Assembly (NCBI RefSeq): GCF_947260015.1
Contig: NZ_CAMYOM010000001.1
Coordinates: forward strand, 84,456 to 148,455
DNA length: 64,000 bases
Reading direction: 5' to 3'
Origin: an uncultured Eudoraea sp.
GTDB taxonomy: Bacteria; Bacteroidota; Bacteroidia; Flavobacteriales; Flavobacteriaceae
Shown in pieces: positions 18,345-29,708 of the stretch (positions are counted from its first letter, which is position 1; each line of letters starts with the position of its first letter). Under the pieces are notes generated by a model. It ran no database searches. It was not told the DNA's origin and saw nothing but the letters and a program-made list of their open reading frames with translations. The position numbers and the translations under genes were made by a program.

Positions 18345-21020
18345 CTAAAAAAGCTTTGTTTGCCCTTCGTCGTCTTCCTTACTTAGATTGTCTTTGGTAT
18401 TTGCCAGATTATTTTTTTTCTTAGGTTTTTTACTTATCCCTTTGGTCTCCGGAACTATATTTTCTTCATCCACTACCTCAATATCCAGGGTGTCATGAAC
18501 TTCAGGTATTTGATATGGCAAAGGCTCTAATGCATTTATTTCAAGGACTTTTTCTTTAGTTAGTTGATTCCCCATGGCAGAAATGCCTTTAACGCTAATA
18601 AACTCCTCTATATTGATTGTAAGGTTGTCTTTACGTTCTTCGCCTCGTTTTTTCGAATACACTAATTCCGCCATAGGCCGATAATCCGTAAATACTTTTT
18701 CGAGATAGGATTTTGAGTGGTCCGTAATTATTTTTTCTTCTTTGTCCCAGTTTTCTACAAGAAATCGTTTTATGTAAAACAATTCTTTTTCTCCTTCCCA
18801 GTATATTACAGATATAGGTTTGTTGGGGACCCATTTTTCCAAAACAATTATATCATCATCAAAACGCATGGTCAACTCCGGAATAACTGCTTTCAGGATT
18901 CCTTTTTGATTAATTATCAGAAGTCGGTCTTCATTCGTAAACTCACCCATCAGTTCCCCACGGTTATCCACATTCAGCCGCTGAACTGTATCGTCAAACC
19001 ATAGCTTTCGAGGTTTAAGAGTAGAAAGTCCTTTTTCTTTAAGTTCCACTCTTTTTACTGAATATTTAGTTACAATATTCCCTTTTGAAGCACGTCCCTT
19101 TATCATCACATCGGCAAAATCCAGGTCCCACTTTAATTTCTTTATGTTGCCGGCTTGCCTGAGAAGAATCGTTACCACTTCCGCTTCACCATTTGGGTTT
19201 GCGGAAAAATAACTAATATCAGAACTACTTTTACCAGCAGTAAGATCGTAAAGTTTATCACGTGTAATTCCGGTAACATTAAAGCGCTTGACATAGCTCG
19301 ATCCTCCTCTTCCATCCTTATAGATCATATTATAGGTTGTGCGCTGGTCCTTTTTCTTAAACACGGCTACGTGAATTATGTTTTTGCCAATAAATATTTT
19401 TGAATCTACCCTGGTAATCATCATATGTCCACTTTTGGTAAATACGATAATATCATCTATATCGCTACAATCTGTTACATATTCATCGCGTCTTAATGAA
19501 GTTCCAATAAAACCCTCCACTCTGTTCACATATAGCTTAGTGTTTCTGATAACCACTTTTGTTGCCTCAATATCATCAAATATTCTAATTTCAGATTTAC
19601 GCTCTCTGCCTTTGCCATATTTACTTTTTAATTCTTTAAAATATGAAATAGCGTAATCTATCAAATTAGCCAGGTGGTCTTTAGTTTTGGCAATTTTATC
19701 TTCCAGACTGTCAATATATTGTTGTGCTTTATCCAAATCAAATTTGGATATTCTTTTAATCCTGATTTCCGTAAGCCTGACAATATCTTCTTCCGTTACT
19801 CCTCTTTTGAGGTGTTTAACATGTGGCTTAAGCCCTCTATCTATGGCGCTTATGACTCCTTCCCAGGTTTCTTCTTCTTCTATGTCTCTATAGATTCGGT
19901 TTTCTATAAATATTCGTTCCAGGGACGCAAAATGCCATTGTTCCTGGAGTTCAGATAATTGTATCTCCAATTCGGCTTTTAGCATAGCAACCGTATTATC
20001 TGTAGAACGTTGAAGCATTTCTGTAACCCCTATAAATAAGGGTTTGTTGTCTTCTATAATACAACCCAAAGGAGAAATTGAAGATTCGCAGGAAGTAAAC
20101 GCGTATAAGGCATCGATGGTCTTATCTGGCGAAATACCGCCGGGCAGATGTATTAGTATCTCAACCTGTGCGGCTGTATTGTCTTCAATCTTCTTTATTT
20201 TAATCTTCCCTTTATTATTTGCTTTCAGGATTGAATCTATTAATGAAGAAGTATTTGTACCATAGGGTATTTCATTAATAACAAGTGTATTTTTATCAAG
20301 TTGTGAAATTTTAGCCCTAACCCTTACTTTGCCTCCCCTTATTCCGTCGTTGTAGTTGGTTACATCAATAATACCTGCGGTGGGGAAATCTGGAAACAAT
20401 TTAAAACGTTGACCTTTCAAATGCTTAATAGATCCAGCAATAATCTCATTAAAATTATGAGGGAGAATCTTAGTAGACAAGCCAACTGCAATTCCTTCTG
20501 CTCCCTGAGCCAGTAATAGCGGAAATTTCACCGGAAGATTTACAGGTTCTTTCCTTCTGCCATCATAAGATGACTGCCAATCTGTGATTTTTGGGCTAAA
20601 TACTACCTCTAATGCAAATTTGGATAGTCGGGCTTCGATATAACGGGATGCCGCAGCCCCATCGCCCGTTAAAATATTCCCCCAATTCCCTTGAGTATCA
20701 ATAAGTAATTCTTTCTGGCCTATCTGCACCATAGCATCCGCTATACTCGCATCACCGTGCGGGTGATATTGCATTGTATGTCCGACTACATTAGCAACCT
20801 TATTATACCTTCCATCATCCAACTCCTTAAGCGCATGCATAATTCTACGCTGCACGGGCTTAAAGCCGTCCTCAATAGCCGGTACCGCCCTTTCTAAAAT
20901 CACATAAGAAGCATAGTCTAAAAACCAATCCTTATACATGCCCGTAACCCGGGTAAGAGCCTCCTGGCCATTACCATGGTCTTCTTCATGTGCTTCACTT
21001 GCTTCGTCACTCTCCTCCAT
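18345..21020 (-). CDS. parC: DNA gyrase/topoisomerase IV subunit A
   Basis: YASYVILERAVPAIEDGFKPVQRRIMHAL, YHPHGDASIADAMV; adjacent to parE. Confidence 0.93.
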   Translation of the reverse strand: MEESDEASEAHEEDHGNGQEALTRVTGMYKDWFLDYASYVILERAVPAIEDGFKPVQRRIMHALKELDDGRYNKVANVVGHTMQYHPHGDASIADAMVQIGQKELLIDTQGNWGNILTGDGAAASRYIEARLSKFALEVVFSPKITDWQSSYDGRRKEPVNLPVKFPLLLAQGAEGIAVGLSTKILPHNFNEIIAGSIKHLKGQRFKLFPDFPTAGIIDVTNYNDGIRGGKVRVRAKISQLDKNTLVINEIPYGTNTSSLIDSILKANNKGKIKIKKIEDNTAAQVEILIHLPGGISPDKTIDALYAFTSCESSISPLGCIIEDNKPLFIGVTEMLQRSTDNTVAMLKAELEIQLSELQEQWHFASLERIFIENRIYRDIEEEETWEGVISAIDRGLKPHVKHLKRGVTEEDIVRLTEIRIKRISKFDLDKAQQYIDSLEDKIAKTKDHLANLIDYAISYFKELKSKYGKGRERKSEIRIFDDIEATKVVIRNTKLYVNRVEGFIGTSLRRDEYVTDCSDIDDIIVFTKSGHMMITRVDSKIFIGKNIIHVAVFKKKDQRTTYNMIYKDGRGGSSYVKRFNVTGITRDKLYDLTAGKSSSDISYFSANPNGEAEVVTILLRQAGNIKKLKWDLDFADVMIKGRASKGNIVTKYSVKRVELKEKGLSTLKPRKLWFDDTVQRLNVDNRGELMGEFTNEDRLLIINQKGILKAVIPELTMRFDDDIIVLEKWVPNKPISVIYWEGEKELFYIKRFLVENWDKEEKIITDHSKSYLEKVFTDYRPMAELVYSKKRGEERKDNLTINIEEFISVKGISAMGNQLTKEKVLEINALEPLPYQIPEVHDTLDIEVVDEENIVPETKGISKKPKKKNNLANTKDNLSKEDDEGQTKLF

Positions 21021-21051
21021 AAAGAAAGATTAGTATTAATCTAATATATAG

Positions 21052-22905
21052 TTAATTATTTTCTATTAAATCAACCTCTACTTTAAGGTTATTAATAATA
21101 AATTCCTGGCGGTTCGGAGTATTTTTTCCCATATAAAACTTTAAAAGTTCTTCAATAGACAAAGCTTTATCCAGCATAACCGGCTCTAAACGTATGTCAT
21201 CTCCAATAAAGTGTTTAAACTCATCCGGCGAAATTTCACCCAATCCTTTAAAACGTGTTATTTCCGGTTTTCCGGTCAACTTGGTTATTGCTTCATTCTT
21301 TTCGTCCTGACTGTAGCAATAAAACGTTTCTTTTTTATTTCTTACCCTAAACAAGGGTGTCTGTAAAATATATAAATGATTCTCCTTTATTAATTCAGGG
21401 AAAAACTGAAGAAAAAACGTAATAAGTAATAATCGGATATGCATCCCATCTACATCGGCATCAGTAGCTATTACAATATTGTTATAACGCAAATCCTCCA
21501 TGGACTCTTCTATATTCAGAGCAGCCTGAAGCAGATTGAATTCTTCATTTTCGTAGACTATTTTTTTAGACATGCCATAAGAGTTCAGGGGTTTGCCCCG
21601 AAGACTAAAAACGGCTTGTGTATTTACATCTCTCGATTTAGTTATGGACCCTGAAGCTGAATCCCCCTCCGTAATAAACAAAGTTGATTCTAATCGCCTT
21701 TCGCTTTTCATATCTCCCAGATGCAACCTGCAATCACGTAATTTCTTGTTGTGCAGACTTGCTTTTTTTGCTCTTTCCCGTGCCAGCTTGCGTATTCCCG
21801 AAAGTTCTTTTCGTTCGTTCTCGGCCTGAACAATTTTACGCTGTATTTTCTCCGCGGTTTCCGCGTTTTTATGCAAGTAGTTATCGAGCTGTTTCCCAAT
21901 AAAATCGTTGATATATGTTCTTACAGTTGGGAATGAACCTCCCATATCTGTTGAACCCAACTTGGTTTTGGTCTGACTTTCAAAAACAGGCTCCATCACC
22001 TTGATAGAGATCGCTGAAATTATTGATTTTCGAATATCGGAAGCGTCATAATTCTTACCGTAGTAGTCTCTTATTGTTTTTACAATGGCTTCTCTGAAAG
22101 CGGATTGATGCGTACCACCCTGCGTAGTATGCTGACCATTAACAAAAGAGTGGTATTCCTCACTATACTGTGTTTTACTATGTGTAATAGCCACTTCAAT
22201 ATCATTCCCTTTTAAGTGAATTATTGGGTACAATAAATTCTCTTGGGTATTATTGTCCTCCAGTAAATCTTTAAGTCCATTTTCGGAAAAGAATTTTTCT
22301 CCATTAAAAACAATTGTAAGCCCACGGTTAAGATATACGTAATTTTTGAGCATGCGTTCTACATACTCATTTCTATATTTGTATTTTTTAAATATAACCT
22401 CATCAGGGATAAATGAAATCTTGGTGCCTCTTCTCCTGGAAGTTTCTTCCAAAAGTTCTTCATTTACTAATTCTCCGGTTTCAAATTCAGCAGATTTGGA
22501 TTTGCCATCTCTGTTTGACTCTACTTTGAAATACGCGGATAAGGCATTAACTGCCTTTGTTCCAACCCCGTTAAGACCAACAGATTTTTTAAAGGCACGT
22601 GTATCGTATTTACCTCCGGTATTCATTTTGGAGACCACATCAACCACCTTGCCCAATGGAATACCCCGGCCATAGTCCCTAACGGTTACTTTTTCACCTT
22701 GAATAGAAATGTCTATGGTTTTTCCGGCACCCATGACAAATTCATCAATACAATTGTCTATAGTTTCTTTTAGTAAGATATATATGCCGTCATCAGCAGA
22801 AGATCCATCACCAAGTTTTCCAATATACATACCTGGACGAAGGCGAATATGCTCCTTCCAGTCAAGGGATCTTATGTTATCTTCGGTATATTGTGACTCT
22901 GCCAT
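21052..22905 (-). CDS. parE: DNA topoisomerase IV subunit B
   Basis: [54 protein letters not shown] motifs. Confidence 0.94.
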   Translation of the reverse strand: MAESQYTEDNIRSLDWKEHIRLRPGMYIGKLGDGSSADDGIYILLKETIDNCIDEFVMGAGKTIDISIQGEKVTVRDYGRGIPLGKVVDVVSKMNTGGKYDTRAFKKSVGLNGVGTKAVNALSAYFKVESNRDGKSKSAEFETGELVNEELLEETSRRRGTKISFIPDEVIFKKYKYRNEYVERMLKNYVYLNRGLTIVFNGEKFFSENGLKDLLEDNNTQENLLYPIIHLKGNDIEVAITHSKTQYSEEYHSFVNGQHTTQGGTHQSAFREAIVKTIRDYYGKNYDASDIRKSIISAISIKVMEPVFESQTKTKLGSTDMGGSFPTVRTYINDFIGKQLDNYLHKNAETAEKIQRKIVQAENERKELSGIRKLARERAKKASLHNKKLRDCRLHLGDMKSERRLESTLFITEGDSASGSITKSRDVNTQAVFSLRGKPLNSYGMSKKIVYENEEFNLLQAALNIEESMEDLRYNNIVIATDADVDGMHIRLLLITFFLQFFPELIKENHLYILQTPLFRVRNKKETFYCYSQDEKNEAITKLTGKPEITRFKGLGEISPDEFKHFIGDDIRLEPVMLDKALSIEELLKFYMGKNTPNRQEFIINNLKVEVDLIENN

Positions 22906-23054
22906 GATATTTGGGGATTACCTATGCTAATATAAAGTTTCAAGGCAGAAATCAAAATGTGCACTATAGAAAGTAATTAACAATAAAACAGCATGTATTG
23001 TTGATAGCGAGATTATAGTTCCGGTCAAAATGACAAATCGAGTGATAGGGCCTC

Positions 23055-24149
23055 TTAAACATTAAACCTAAAATGCATAACATCACCGTCCTTTATTACG
23101 TACTCTTTTCCTTCAACACGCATTTTCCCAGCTTCCTTGACTTTTGTTTCACTTCCATAGGCAATGTAGTCATTATATGAAATGACCTCAGCCCGAATAA
23201 ATCCTTTTTCAAAATCTGTATGGATAACCCCTGCTCCTTGCGGTGCCGTGGAGCCTACCTTTATAGTCCAGGCCCTAACTTCTTTGACCCCTGCTGTAAA
23301 ATAGGTTTGAAGGTGCAACAGGGAATAAGCTGCTCGTATCATTTTAGCCGAACCCGCCTCTGTCAACCCTAAATCTTCTAAAAACATTTGTCGCTCTTCG
23401 TAAGTATCTAATTCCGTAATGTCTGCTTCAGTGCCTACAGCCAGAACAATTACCTCTGCCTGCTCATCTGCAACGGCAGCTTTTACCTGATCTACATAAT
23501 TATTTCCTGAGATCGCAGACGCTTCATCTACATTACAGATATAAAGAACTGGTTTGTCTGTAATAAACTGCAAAGGTTTTATAAAATCATTTCGATCATC
23601 ATCTTTAAAAGCCAAAGCGCGCACAGATTTACCGGTTTCTAATCCTTCTTTTACCGCTTGCAAGACCAAGGCTTCTTTTTGAGCCTCTTTATTGCCTGTT
23701 CTGGCAGCTCTATTTACCTTGTCTAACTTCTTTTCAACCGTTTCCAGGTCTTTTAGCTGTAATTCCATATCTATAGTCTCTTTATCCCTAATAGGATCTA
23801 TAGACCCATCCACATGAACTACATTGTCATTATCAAAACAGCGTAAAACATGTAAAATAGCATCGGTTTCCCGTATGTTAGCTAAAAATTGATTCCCTAA
23901 ACCTTCTCCTTTGCTTGCTCCTTTTACCAGTCCGGCGATGTCTACAATATCCACAGTAGCGGGAATAACCCTTTCAGGATTAACCAGTTCTTCCAATTTT
24001 TCTAACCTAAAATCAGGTACGTTGACCACACCAATATTAGGTTCAATCGTGCAAAACGGAAAATTTGCACTTTGCGCCTTTGCATTGGATAAACAATTAA
24101 AAAGAGTTGACTTGCCAACATTAGGGAGTCCTACAATACCTGCTTTCAT
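23055..24149 (-). CDS. ychF: Ribosome-binding ATPase YchF
   Basis: MKAGIVGLPNVGKSTLFNCLSNAKAQSANFPFCTIEPNIGVV. Confidence 0.95.
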   Translation of the reverse strand: MKAGIVGLPNVGKSTLFNCLSNAKAQSANFPFCTIEPNIGVVNVPDFRLEKLEELVNPERVIPATVDIVDIAGLVKGASKGEGLGNQFLANIRETDAILHVLRCFDNDNVVHVDGSIDPIRDKETIDMELQLKDLETVEKKLDKVNRAARTGNKEAQKEALVLQAVKEGLETGKSVRALAFKDDDRNDFIKPLQFITDKPVLYICNVDEASAISGNNYVDQVKAAVADEQAEVIVLAVGTEADITELDTYEERQMFLEDLGLTEAGSAKMIRAAYSLLHLQTYFTAGVKEVRAWTIKVGSTAPQGAGVIHTDFEKGFIRAEVISYNDYIAYGSETKVKEAGKMRVEGKEYVIKDGDVMHFRFNV

Positions 24150-24253
24150 CTATTATATCTTAGAAACATCCTGGCAAGTTAAAACCAGCTTACCATATTT
24201 TGGGTGCAAATATAGTTTTTACCGGTATATTTAGAATCATTTAAACTGCCATT

Positions 24254-24436
24254 ATGAAGAAAATTACCATTCAGGGAATTTTATATGATGAGAAGTCGTC
24301 TTTTTTAAAAAGTCCTATTCTGTGAGCCGATATTGTGGAATATAATCTAACCCGTGATATAAACGATATGACAGCTATGGTTTGTGCAAAACTATTTAGA
24401 GAAATAATCTCGAAAATGATCGAGAACAACCCATAG
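24254..24436 (+). pseudogene. Possible small-ORF pseudogene or recoded ORF (one in-frame TGA)
   Basis: MKKITIQGILYDEKSSFLKSPIL*ADIVEYNLTRDINDMTAMVCAKLFREIISKMIENNP*: coding-like composition on both sides of the TGA at 24323-24325. Confidence 0.3.
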
Positions 24437-24445
24437 AATACTAAT

Positions 24446-24811
<366 letters not shown>

Positions 24812-24908
24812 TTAATATGCAATATACTTGCCCTGATTGTTGCTACAATGCCCCGGCATGCATATTTTTGCGCAAAGGTATATCCTTATACACTATTGCA
24901 CAAATATA

Positions 24909-25970
24909 ATGGCCACACTGGAGCAGAGATTTAAAGCTTTTGTCAAGCTTGGAGAGTTTTTTTTAAATTTCACGAAAACTTCATCGGATAATTTAAGTTC
25001 TGTAGATCATAACAATGAATGGTATTCAAAATTTGAGAGTGCTATCACTTTAGCAGGCCATAAAAATGGTTGGTTTACAAGACAACAGCTGATGTTCGCC
25101 ATAAGTACATGGGCGGAACAGCTTAAAGAAAAAAACCTCAATGAATGGTTATATCCTTATCCTCTCGAGAATAATACTCATAAAATTGTTGCTATAATAA
25201 TGGCCGGAAATATTCCACTGGTGGGCTTTCACGATTTTGTTGCTACGCTTATAAGTGGGAACCAGGTTTTAGTAAAATGCTCCTCTAATGACAATATACT
25301 CTTACCATTTATTGCGAATTACTTAAAACATATTGAACCGGGGCTGATTTCTGAAATAGAGTTTAGTGAAGGAAAGCTAAACAAATTTGACGTTGTTATC
25401 GCAACAGGAAGTAATAATACGGCTCGCTATTTTGAACATTACTTTGGCAATAAACCCAATATCATAAGAAAAAACAGAAACTCCATTGCCATACTTACAG
25501 GAGAGGAAACTAAAGAACAACTTAATGAGCTCGGCGAAGATATATTCCGTTATTACGGATTAGGGTGCCGAAATGTTTCCAAATTATTCGTCCCTATGGA
25601 CTATAATTTTGATGCTTTTTTTAAAAGTATAAATACTTATCAAAGCCTAATTGACCAAAATAAGTATGCCAATAATTATGATTATAATAAGGCTGTTTAT
25701 TTGATGAGTGAATTCAAATTTCTAGACAATGGTTTTTTCTTACTAAAAGAAGATGCAGCGTACGCCTCACCTATAGGCACGGCTTTTTACGAAAGATATA
25801 ACACTACTGAAGAATTGAGAAAAATACTTCTTAGGGATTCTGACCAGATTCAATGTATTATTGGAAGTGATATAATTGAAAATTCACTGCCGTTTGGTAA
25901 AACCCAAAAACCAGACTTATGGGATTATGCCGATGGAATAGATACTGTTGAATTCCTGTTAAAAACATAA
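24909..25970 (+). CDS. LuxC-like acyl-CoA reductase family protein
   Basis: IMAGNIPLVGFHDFVATLISGNQVLVKCSS, ATGSNNTARYFEHYFG, YGLGCRNVSKLFVP; start moved to internal ATG. Confidence 0.82.
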   Translation: MATLEQRFKAFVKLGEFFLNFTKTSSDNLSSVDHNNEWYSKFESAITLAGHKNGWFTRQQLMFAISTWAEQLKEKNLNEWLYPYPLENNTHKIVAIIMAGNIPLVGFHDFVATLISGNQVLVKCSSNDNILLPFIANYLKHIEPGLISEIEFSEGKLNKFDVVIATGSNNTARYFEHYFGNKPNIIRKNRNSIAILTGEETKEQLNELGEDIFRYYGLGCRNVSKLFVPMDYNFDAFFKSINTYQSLIDQNKYANNYDYNKAVYLMSEFKFLDNGFFLLKEDAAYASPIGTAFYERYNTTEELRKILLRDSDQIQCIIGSDIIENSLPFGKTQKPDLWDYADGIDTVEFLLKT

Positions 25971-26046
25971 TAGAAATAATCTATATTACTGATTAGTTTT
26001 TCGTTATTATTTAGGACCTTTAGATCTTCAAAAAAATAAGTTAAAG

Positions 26047-27111
26047 ATGAAAAAACATAATTTTAGTGCAGGCCCATGTATATTGCCAAAAGAAGTGATG
26101 CAAAAGGCGTCAGAAGCAGTGGTTGAATTAGATGGTATTGGTCTTTCTCTTATTGAAATTTCACATCGAAGCAAAGAATTTGTTGCTGTTATGGAAAAAG
26201 CAAGGTCTTTGGCTCTTGAACTTTTAGGGCTTGAAGGAAAAGGATATAAGGCTTTATATCTCCAGGGAGGTGCAAGTCTGGAGTTTCTTATGGTGGCTTA
26301 TAACTTTTTGGAAAACAAGGCTGGTTATATCAATACAGGCACATGGAGTTCTAAAGCAATCAAGGAGGCAAAGCTATTTGGTAATGTTATAGAGGTTGCT
26401 TCTTCTAAAGACAAGAATTTCAATTATATCCCCAGAGGTTATGTCGTTCCGAATGACCTCGATTACCTGCACCTGACTTCTAATAATACCATTTTCGGGA
26501 CACAGATAAAGGAATTTCCTGATACTAAAGTTCCTTTAATTTGCGATATGAGTTCCGATATTTTCTCAAGACAAATGGATTTTTCCAAATTTGATCTTAT
26601 CTATGCCGGAGCACAAAAAAATATGGGCCCTGCGGGCGCAACACTGGTTATTATTAAGGATGATATACTTGGACAAGTATCCAGACAAATTCCTTCCATG
26701 TTGGATTACCAGGTTCATTTGAGTAAGGATAGTATGTATAATACCCCGTCAGTGTTTGCAGTGTATGTATCCATGCTTACGCTTCAATGGTTGAAAGATT
26801 TAGGAGGAATAACTGCCATGGAAGAAATCAATGATAAAAAAGCCAGTCTCATTTACTCTGAGATTGACCTTAATCCGTTGTTTAATGGATTTGCGAAAAA
26901 AGAAGATCGCTCAAATATGAATGCCACATTCACATTAACTGATGAATCACTTAAAGATACCTTTGACGAAATGTGGAAAGAAGCAGGAATTAATGGATTA
27001 AACGGTCATAGATCCGTAGGCGGCTATCGCGCATCAATGTATAATGCCCTTCCATTGGAAAGTGTGGGTGTTTTAGTTGATGTAATGAGTGATCTGGAAA
27101 GAAAAGGTTAA
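26047..27111 (+). CDS. serC: Phosphoserine aminotransferase
   Basis: HNFSAGPCILPKEV, ISHRSKEF, YAGAQKNMGPAGATLVIIKDD, NGHRSVGGYRASMYNALPLESV. Confidence 0.95.
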   Translation: MKKHNFSAGPCILPKEVMQKASEAVVELDGIGLSLIEISHRSKEFVAVMEKARSLALELLGLEGKGYKALYLQGGASLEFLMVAYNFLENKAGYINTGTWSSKAIKEAKLFGNVIEVASSKDKNFNYIPRGYVVPNDLDYLHLTSNNTIFGTQIKEFPDTKVPLICDMSSDIFSRQMDFSKFDLIYAGAQKNMGPAGATLVIIKDDILGQVSRQIPSMLDYQVHLSKDSMYNTPSVFAVYVSMLTLQWLKDLGGITAMEEINDKKASLIYSEIDLNPLFNGFAKKEDRSNMNATFTLTDESLKDTFDEMWKEAGINGLNGHRSVGGYRASMYNALPLESVGVLVDVMSDLERKG

Positions 27112-27157
27112 TTACTGTATTATAGAACCAAATAAATTTAAACTTAGACCTCAGAGG

Positions 27158-28108
27158 ATGAAAATACTTGCTAACGACGGCATATCACAAAATGGAATTT
27201 CCGCATTAGAAGAAGCCGGATTCGAAGTAATCACAACCACGGTTGCCCAGGAACAACTTGTAGATTATATCAATGAAAATGATATTATAGGGATCCTGGT
27301 TAGAAGTGCTACTCAAGTACGTAAGGATATTATTGATAATTGCCCTTCTTTAAAGCTTATTGGCAGAGGTGGCGTTGGTATGGATAATATTGATGTAGCT
27401 TATGCCAAGGAAAAAGGCTTACATGTCATTAATACCCCGGCCGCTTCATCTGAATCTGTAGCCGAATTGGTTTTTGCTCATTTGTTTGGTGGGGTCCGAT
27501 TTCTATATGATGCCAATAGAAATATGCCTCTTGAAGGAGATAGCAATTTTAAAAAATTAAAAAAATCTTATGCTAAAGGTGTTGAGCTACGTGGCAAAAC
27601 CCTCGGAGTAATTGGATTTGGCAGGATAGGGCAAGCTACTGCAAAAATTGCCATTGGGATAGGTATGAATGTTATATTTCACGACCCTTTCTTGGATTCG
27701 GCAACTATTAAAGTGCCTTTCTTTGATGGGCAATCGGTTAGTTTCGATTTTGATAATAGACCCAAGGAAGAGGTACTGAGAGATTCAAATTTTATTACAG
27801 TGCATGTGCCTGCGCAAAAGGAATATGTAATTGGCAAAAGGGAATTTGATATAATGAAAGACGGGGTTGGTATAGTGAATGCAGCCAGAGGTGGTGTAAT
27901 TGATGAAGTTGCCCTTATTGAAGCTTTAGAGAGTGGAAAGATTGCTTTTGCCGGCCTCGATACGTTTGAATCTGAACCTACTCCTGAAATAAAGATTCTG
28001 ATGCATTCAAAGATTTCACTAACTCCCCATATTGGAGCGGCCACGGCTGAAGCCCAGGACCGTATTGGCCTGGAATTGGCTAATCAAATTATTACACTTT
28101 TAAAATAA
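27158..28108 (+). CDS. serA: D-3-phosphoglycerate dehydrogenase family protein
   Basis: GRGGVGMDNIDVAYAKEKGLHVINTPAASSESVAEL, GVIGFGRIGQATAKIAIG, NAARGGVIDEVALIEAL; ATG at 27158. Confidence 0.88.
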   Translation: MKILANDGISQNGISALEEAGFEVITTTVAQEQLVDYINENDIIGILVRSATQVRKDIIDNCPSLKLIGRGGVGMDNIDVAYAKEKGLHVINTPAASSESVAELVFAHLFGGVRFLYDANRNMPLEGDSNFKKLKKSYAKGVELRGKTLGVIGFGRIGQATAKIAIGIGMNVIFHDPFLDSATIKVPFFDGQSVSFDFDNRPKEEVLRDSNFITVHVPAQKEYVIGKREFDIMKDGVGIVNAARGGVIDEVALIEALESGKIAFAGLDTFESEPTPEIKILMHSKISLTPHIGAATAEAQDRIGLELANQIITLLK

Positions 28109-28224
28109 GCGACAGCTACTAACAAAAAATCATTGGTTTTAAATATTAAAAGTGATTTGATCCTCTTGGAGCATGAGCTTTTCAGTTATGTTCCTTAAGC
28201 TAATCATTGGATTTTTTCAAAAGC

Positions 28225-28878
28225 CTATTTCACAATTTGAATCTCTGATAGTGTTAAAAATATTTTGCCCGTTTTAGATCCTTCCTGCTTAATGACGTCC
28301 CGATCAACTTCCGTTTCCTTCCCCAGGAAACGTAAAGGTATTTTTACGCTATTAACCGTAAATTGCACCTCTATAGCTACCGGAAGAGCATCCATATAGT
28401 TTTGATAGCCCAAATAGGTAGTGAAAACTCCTTCTGTTTTAGAACTTATCTCTGATTTCATAATTCTTTTTGCCCCGACATCCATAAAAAGAGTGGCTAT
28501 GGAAAAGTTAGCTTTTGAGGATGTGGGAATTATATTAATAACCTTACATAAAACATCCTTATGATACTCTTCTCCCCTGTTTACGGTAATAAATGGATGT
28601 CTAAAGATTTCATTTAAGGTAAGATCCAAGCCTCGTTTAGGAAGCATAATAAAGTCGTCTGACGTAACTTTAGTAGATTCTCCCCATTTATACCGGACTT
28701 TTCCATATTTAGTTGGCATGTTAATAAAACTGATGTCCACATCCAATTCTATATTGGCATTAAAAGACTTTATAGAATCCATGCGCTTTTTTATTTGAAG
28801 GAGATCATTATCAATCTCCTGCCCGCTAATAAGGTTCAGACTTATAAAAAATATGCATATAAAACTTAATCTTTTCAT
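28225..28878 (-). CDS. LolA-like secreted/periplasmic protein
   Basis: Signal peptide, beta-rich composition; last of a 4-gene minus-strand cluster. Confidence 0.5.
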   Translation of the reverse strand: MKRLSFICIFFISLNLISGQEIDNDLLQIKKRMDSIKSFNANIELDVDISFINMPTKYGKVRYKWGESTKVTSDDFIMLPKRGLDLTLNEIFRHPFITVNRGEEYHKDVLCKVINIIPTSSKANFSIATLFMDVGAKRIMKSEISSKTEGVFTTYLGYQNYMDALPVAIEVQFTVNSVKIPLRFLGKETEVDRDVIKQEGSKTGKIFLTLSEIQIVK

Positions 28879-29708
28879 ACCTGAATGTCCCTTCTTTTAA
28901 AAATAATTATCCCAATTATCATAGTAATTAAGGTATAACCAAATAACATGAAATTTTTAAAGTAAATGGTAGAATACGGTATTTTATAATAGAAAAAATA
29001 TTGCCAGCTATCTGTCAATTTGGAAAAAAACAGTTCATTAAGGAATTCATTTTGAAAGTCGATCTTTAACAGCAGATTGCTGCATATTAAAAAAATAGCC
29101 GAAACGATCCAGGTCTTTGTGGCATCTTTTAATATAACCGCCAGTGTTAAACTTACTACCGAAAAGAAAATCATAGAATTGGCGCCGGAAATAAAGGCGT
29201 AGATAAGCCTGTAAAAAGCTTCATCCGATTCAAAAAAATTCAATCCATCCAAATACACAACTAAATCCCCTCTGCCAAAAATCCAGTAAGAGACAAAAAA
29301 AGTGCTAACCGCCAAAAGGAGCACAATTAATAGCGTAAATCCTATTGAAACAATATATTTACTTAAGATAAAATTCAGTTTATTCACCGGCTGAAGCAAA
29401 ACTGTTTCAAGGGTCCTGTCCTTATATTCAGAGGTAAGAAATCCTGAAATAATTATCATTAGTATTAAAGGGATATGAAACCACAACGAATTCAGGATCA
29501 GATAAATAATTAAGTTCCCATTTAGAAGATTGCCTTTGAACTCAAAAGAATCCTTCAGGTTAGCCAATAAAAGGTCTATTATTCCTGTACCCTGATAATA
29601 GGCACTAACAATTACAAATCCTTCTATAATAAGTATGGCAGCCAATGCATAAAGCGTTTTACTCTGCTTGCGGATTTTATATATTTCTGAGCGTATTAAG
29701 GATATCAT
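28875..29708 (-). CDS. ABC-2 type transporter permease
   Basis: MISLIRSEIYKIRKQSKTLYALAA, LTSEYKDRTLETVLLQPVNKLNFILSKY; multiple TM. Confidence 0.88.
   Translation of the reverse strand: MISLIRSEIYKIRKQSKTLYALAAILIIEGFVIVSAYYQGTGIIDLLLANLKDSFEFKGNLLNGNLIIYLILNSLWFHIPLILMIIISGFLTSEYKDRTLETVLLQPVNKLNFILSKYIVSIGFTLLIVLLLAVSTFFVSYWIFGRGDLVVYLDGLNFFESDEAFYRLIYAFISGANSMIFFSVVSLTLAVILKDATKTWIVSAIFLICSNLLLKIDFQNEFLNELFFSKLTDSWQYFFYYKIPYSTIYFKNFMLFGYTLITMIIGIIIFKRRDIQV

Noticed and set aside
18631-22930. Many short plus-strand ORFs across parC/parE
   Set aside because: All lie antisense to strongly conserved topoisomerase genes
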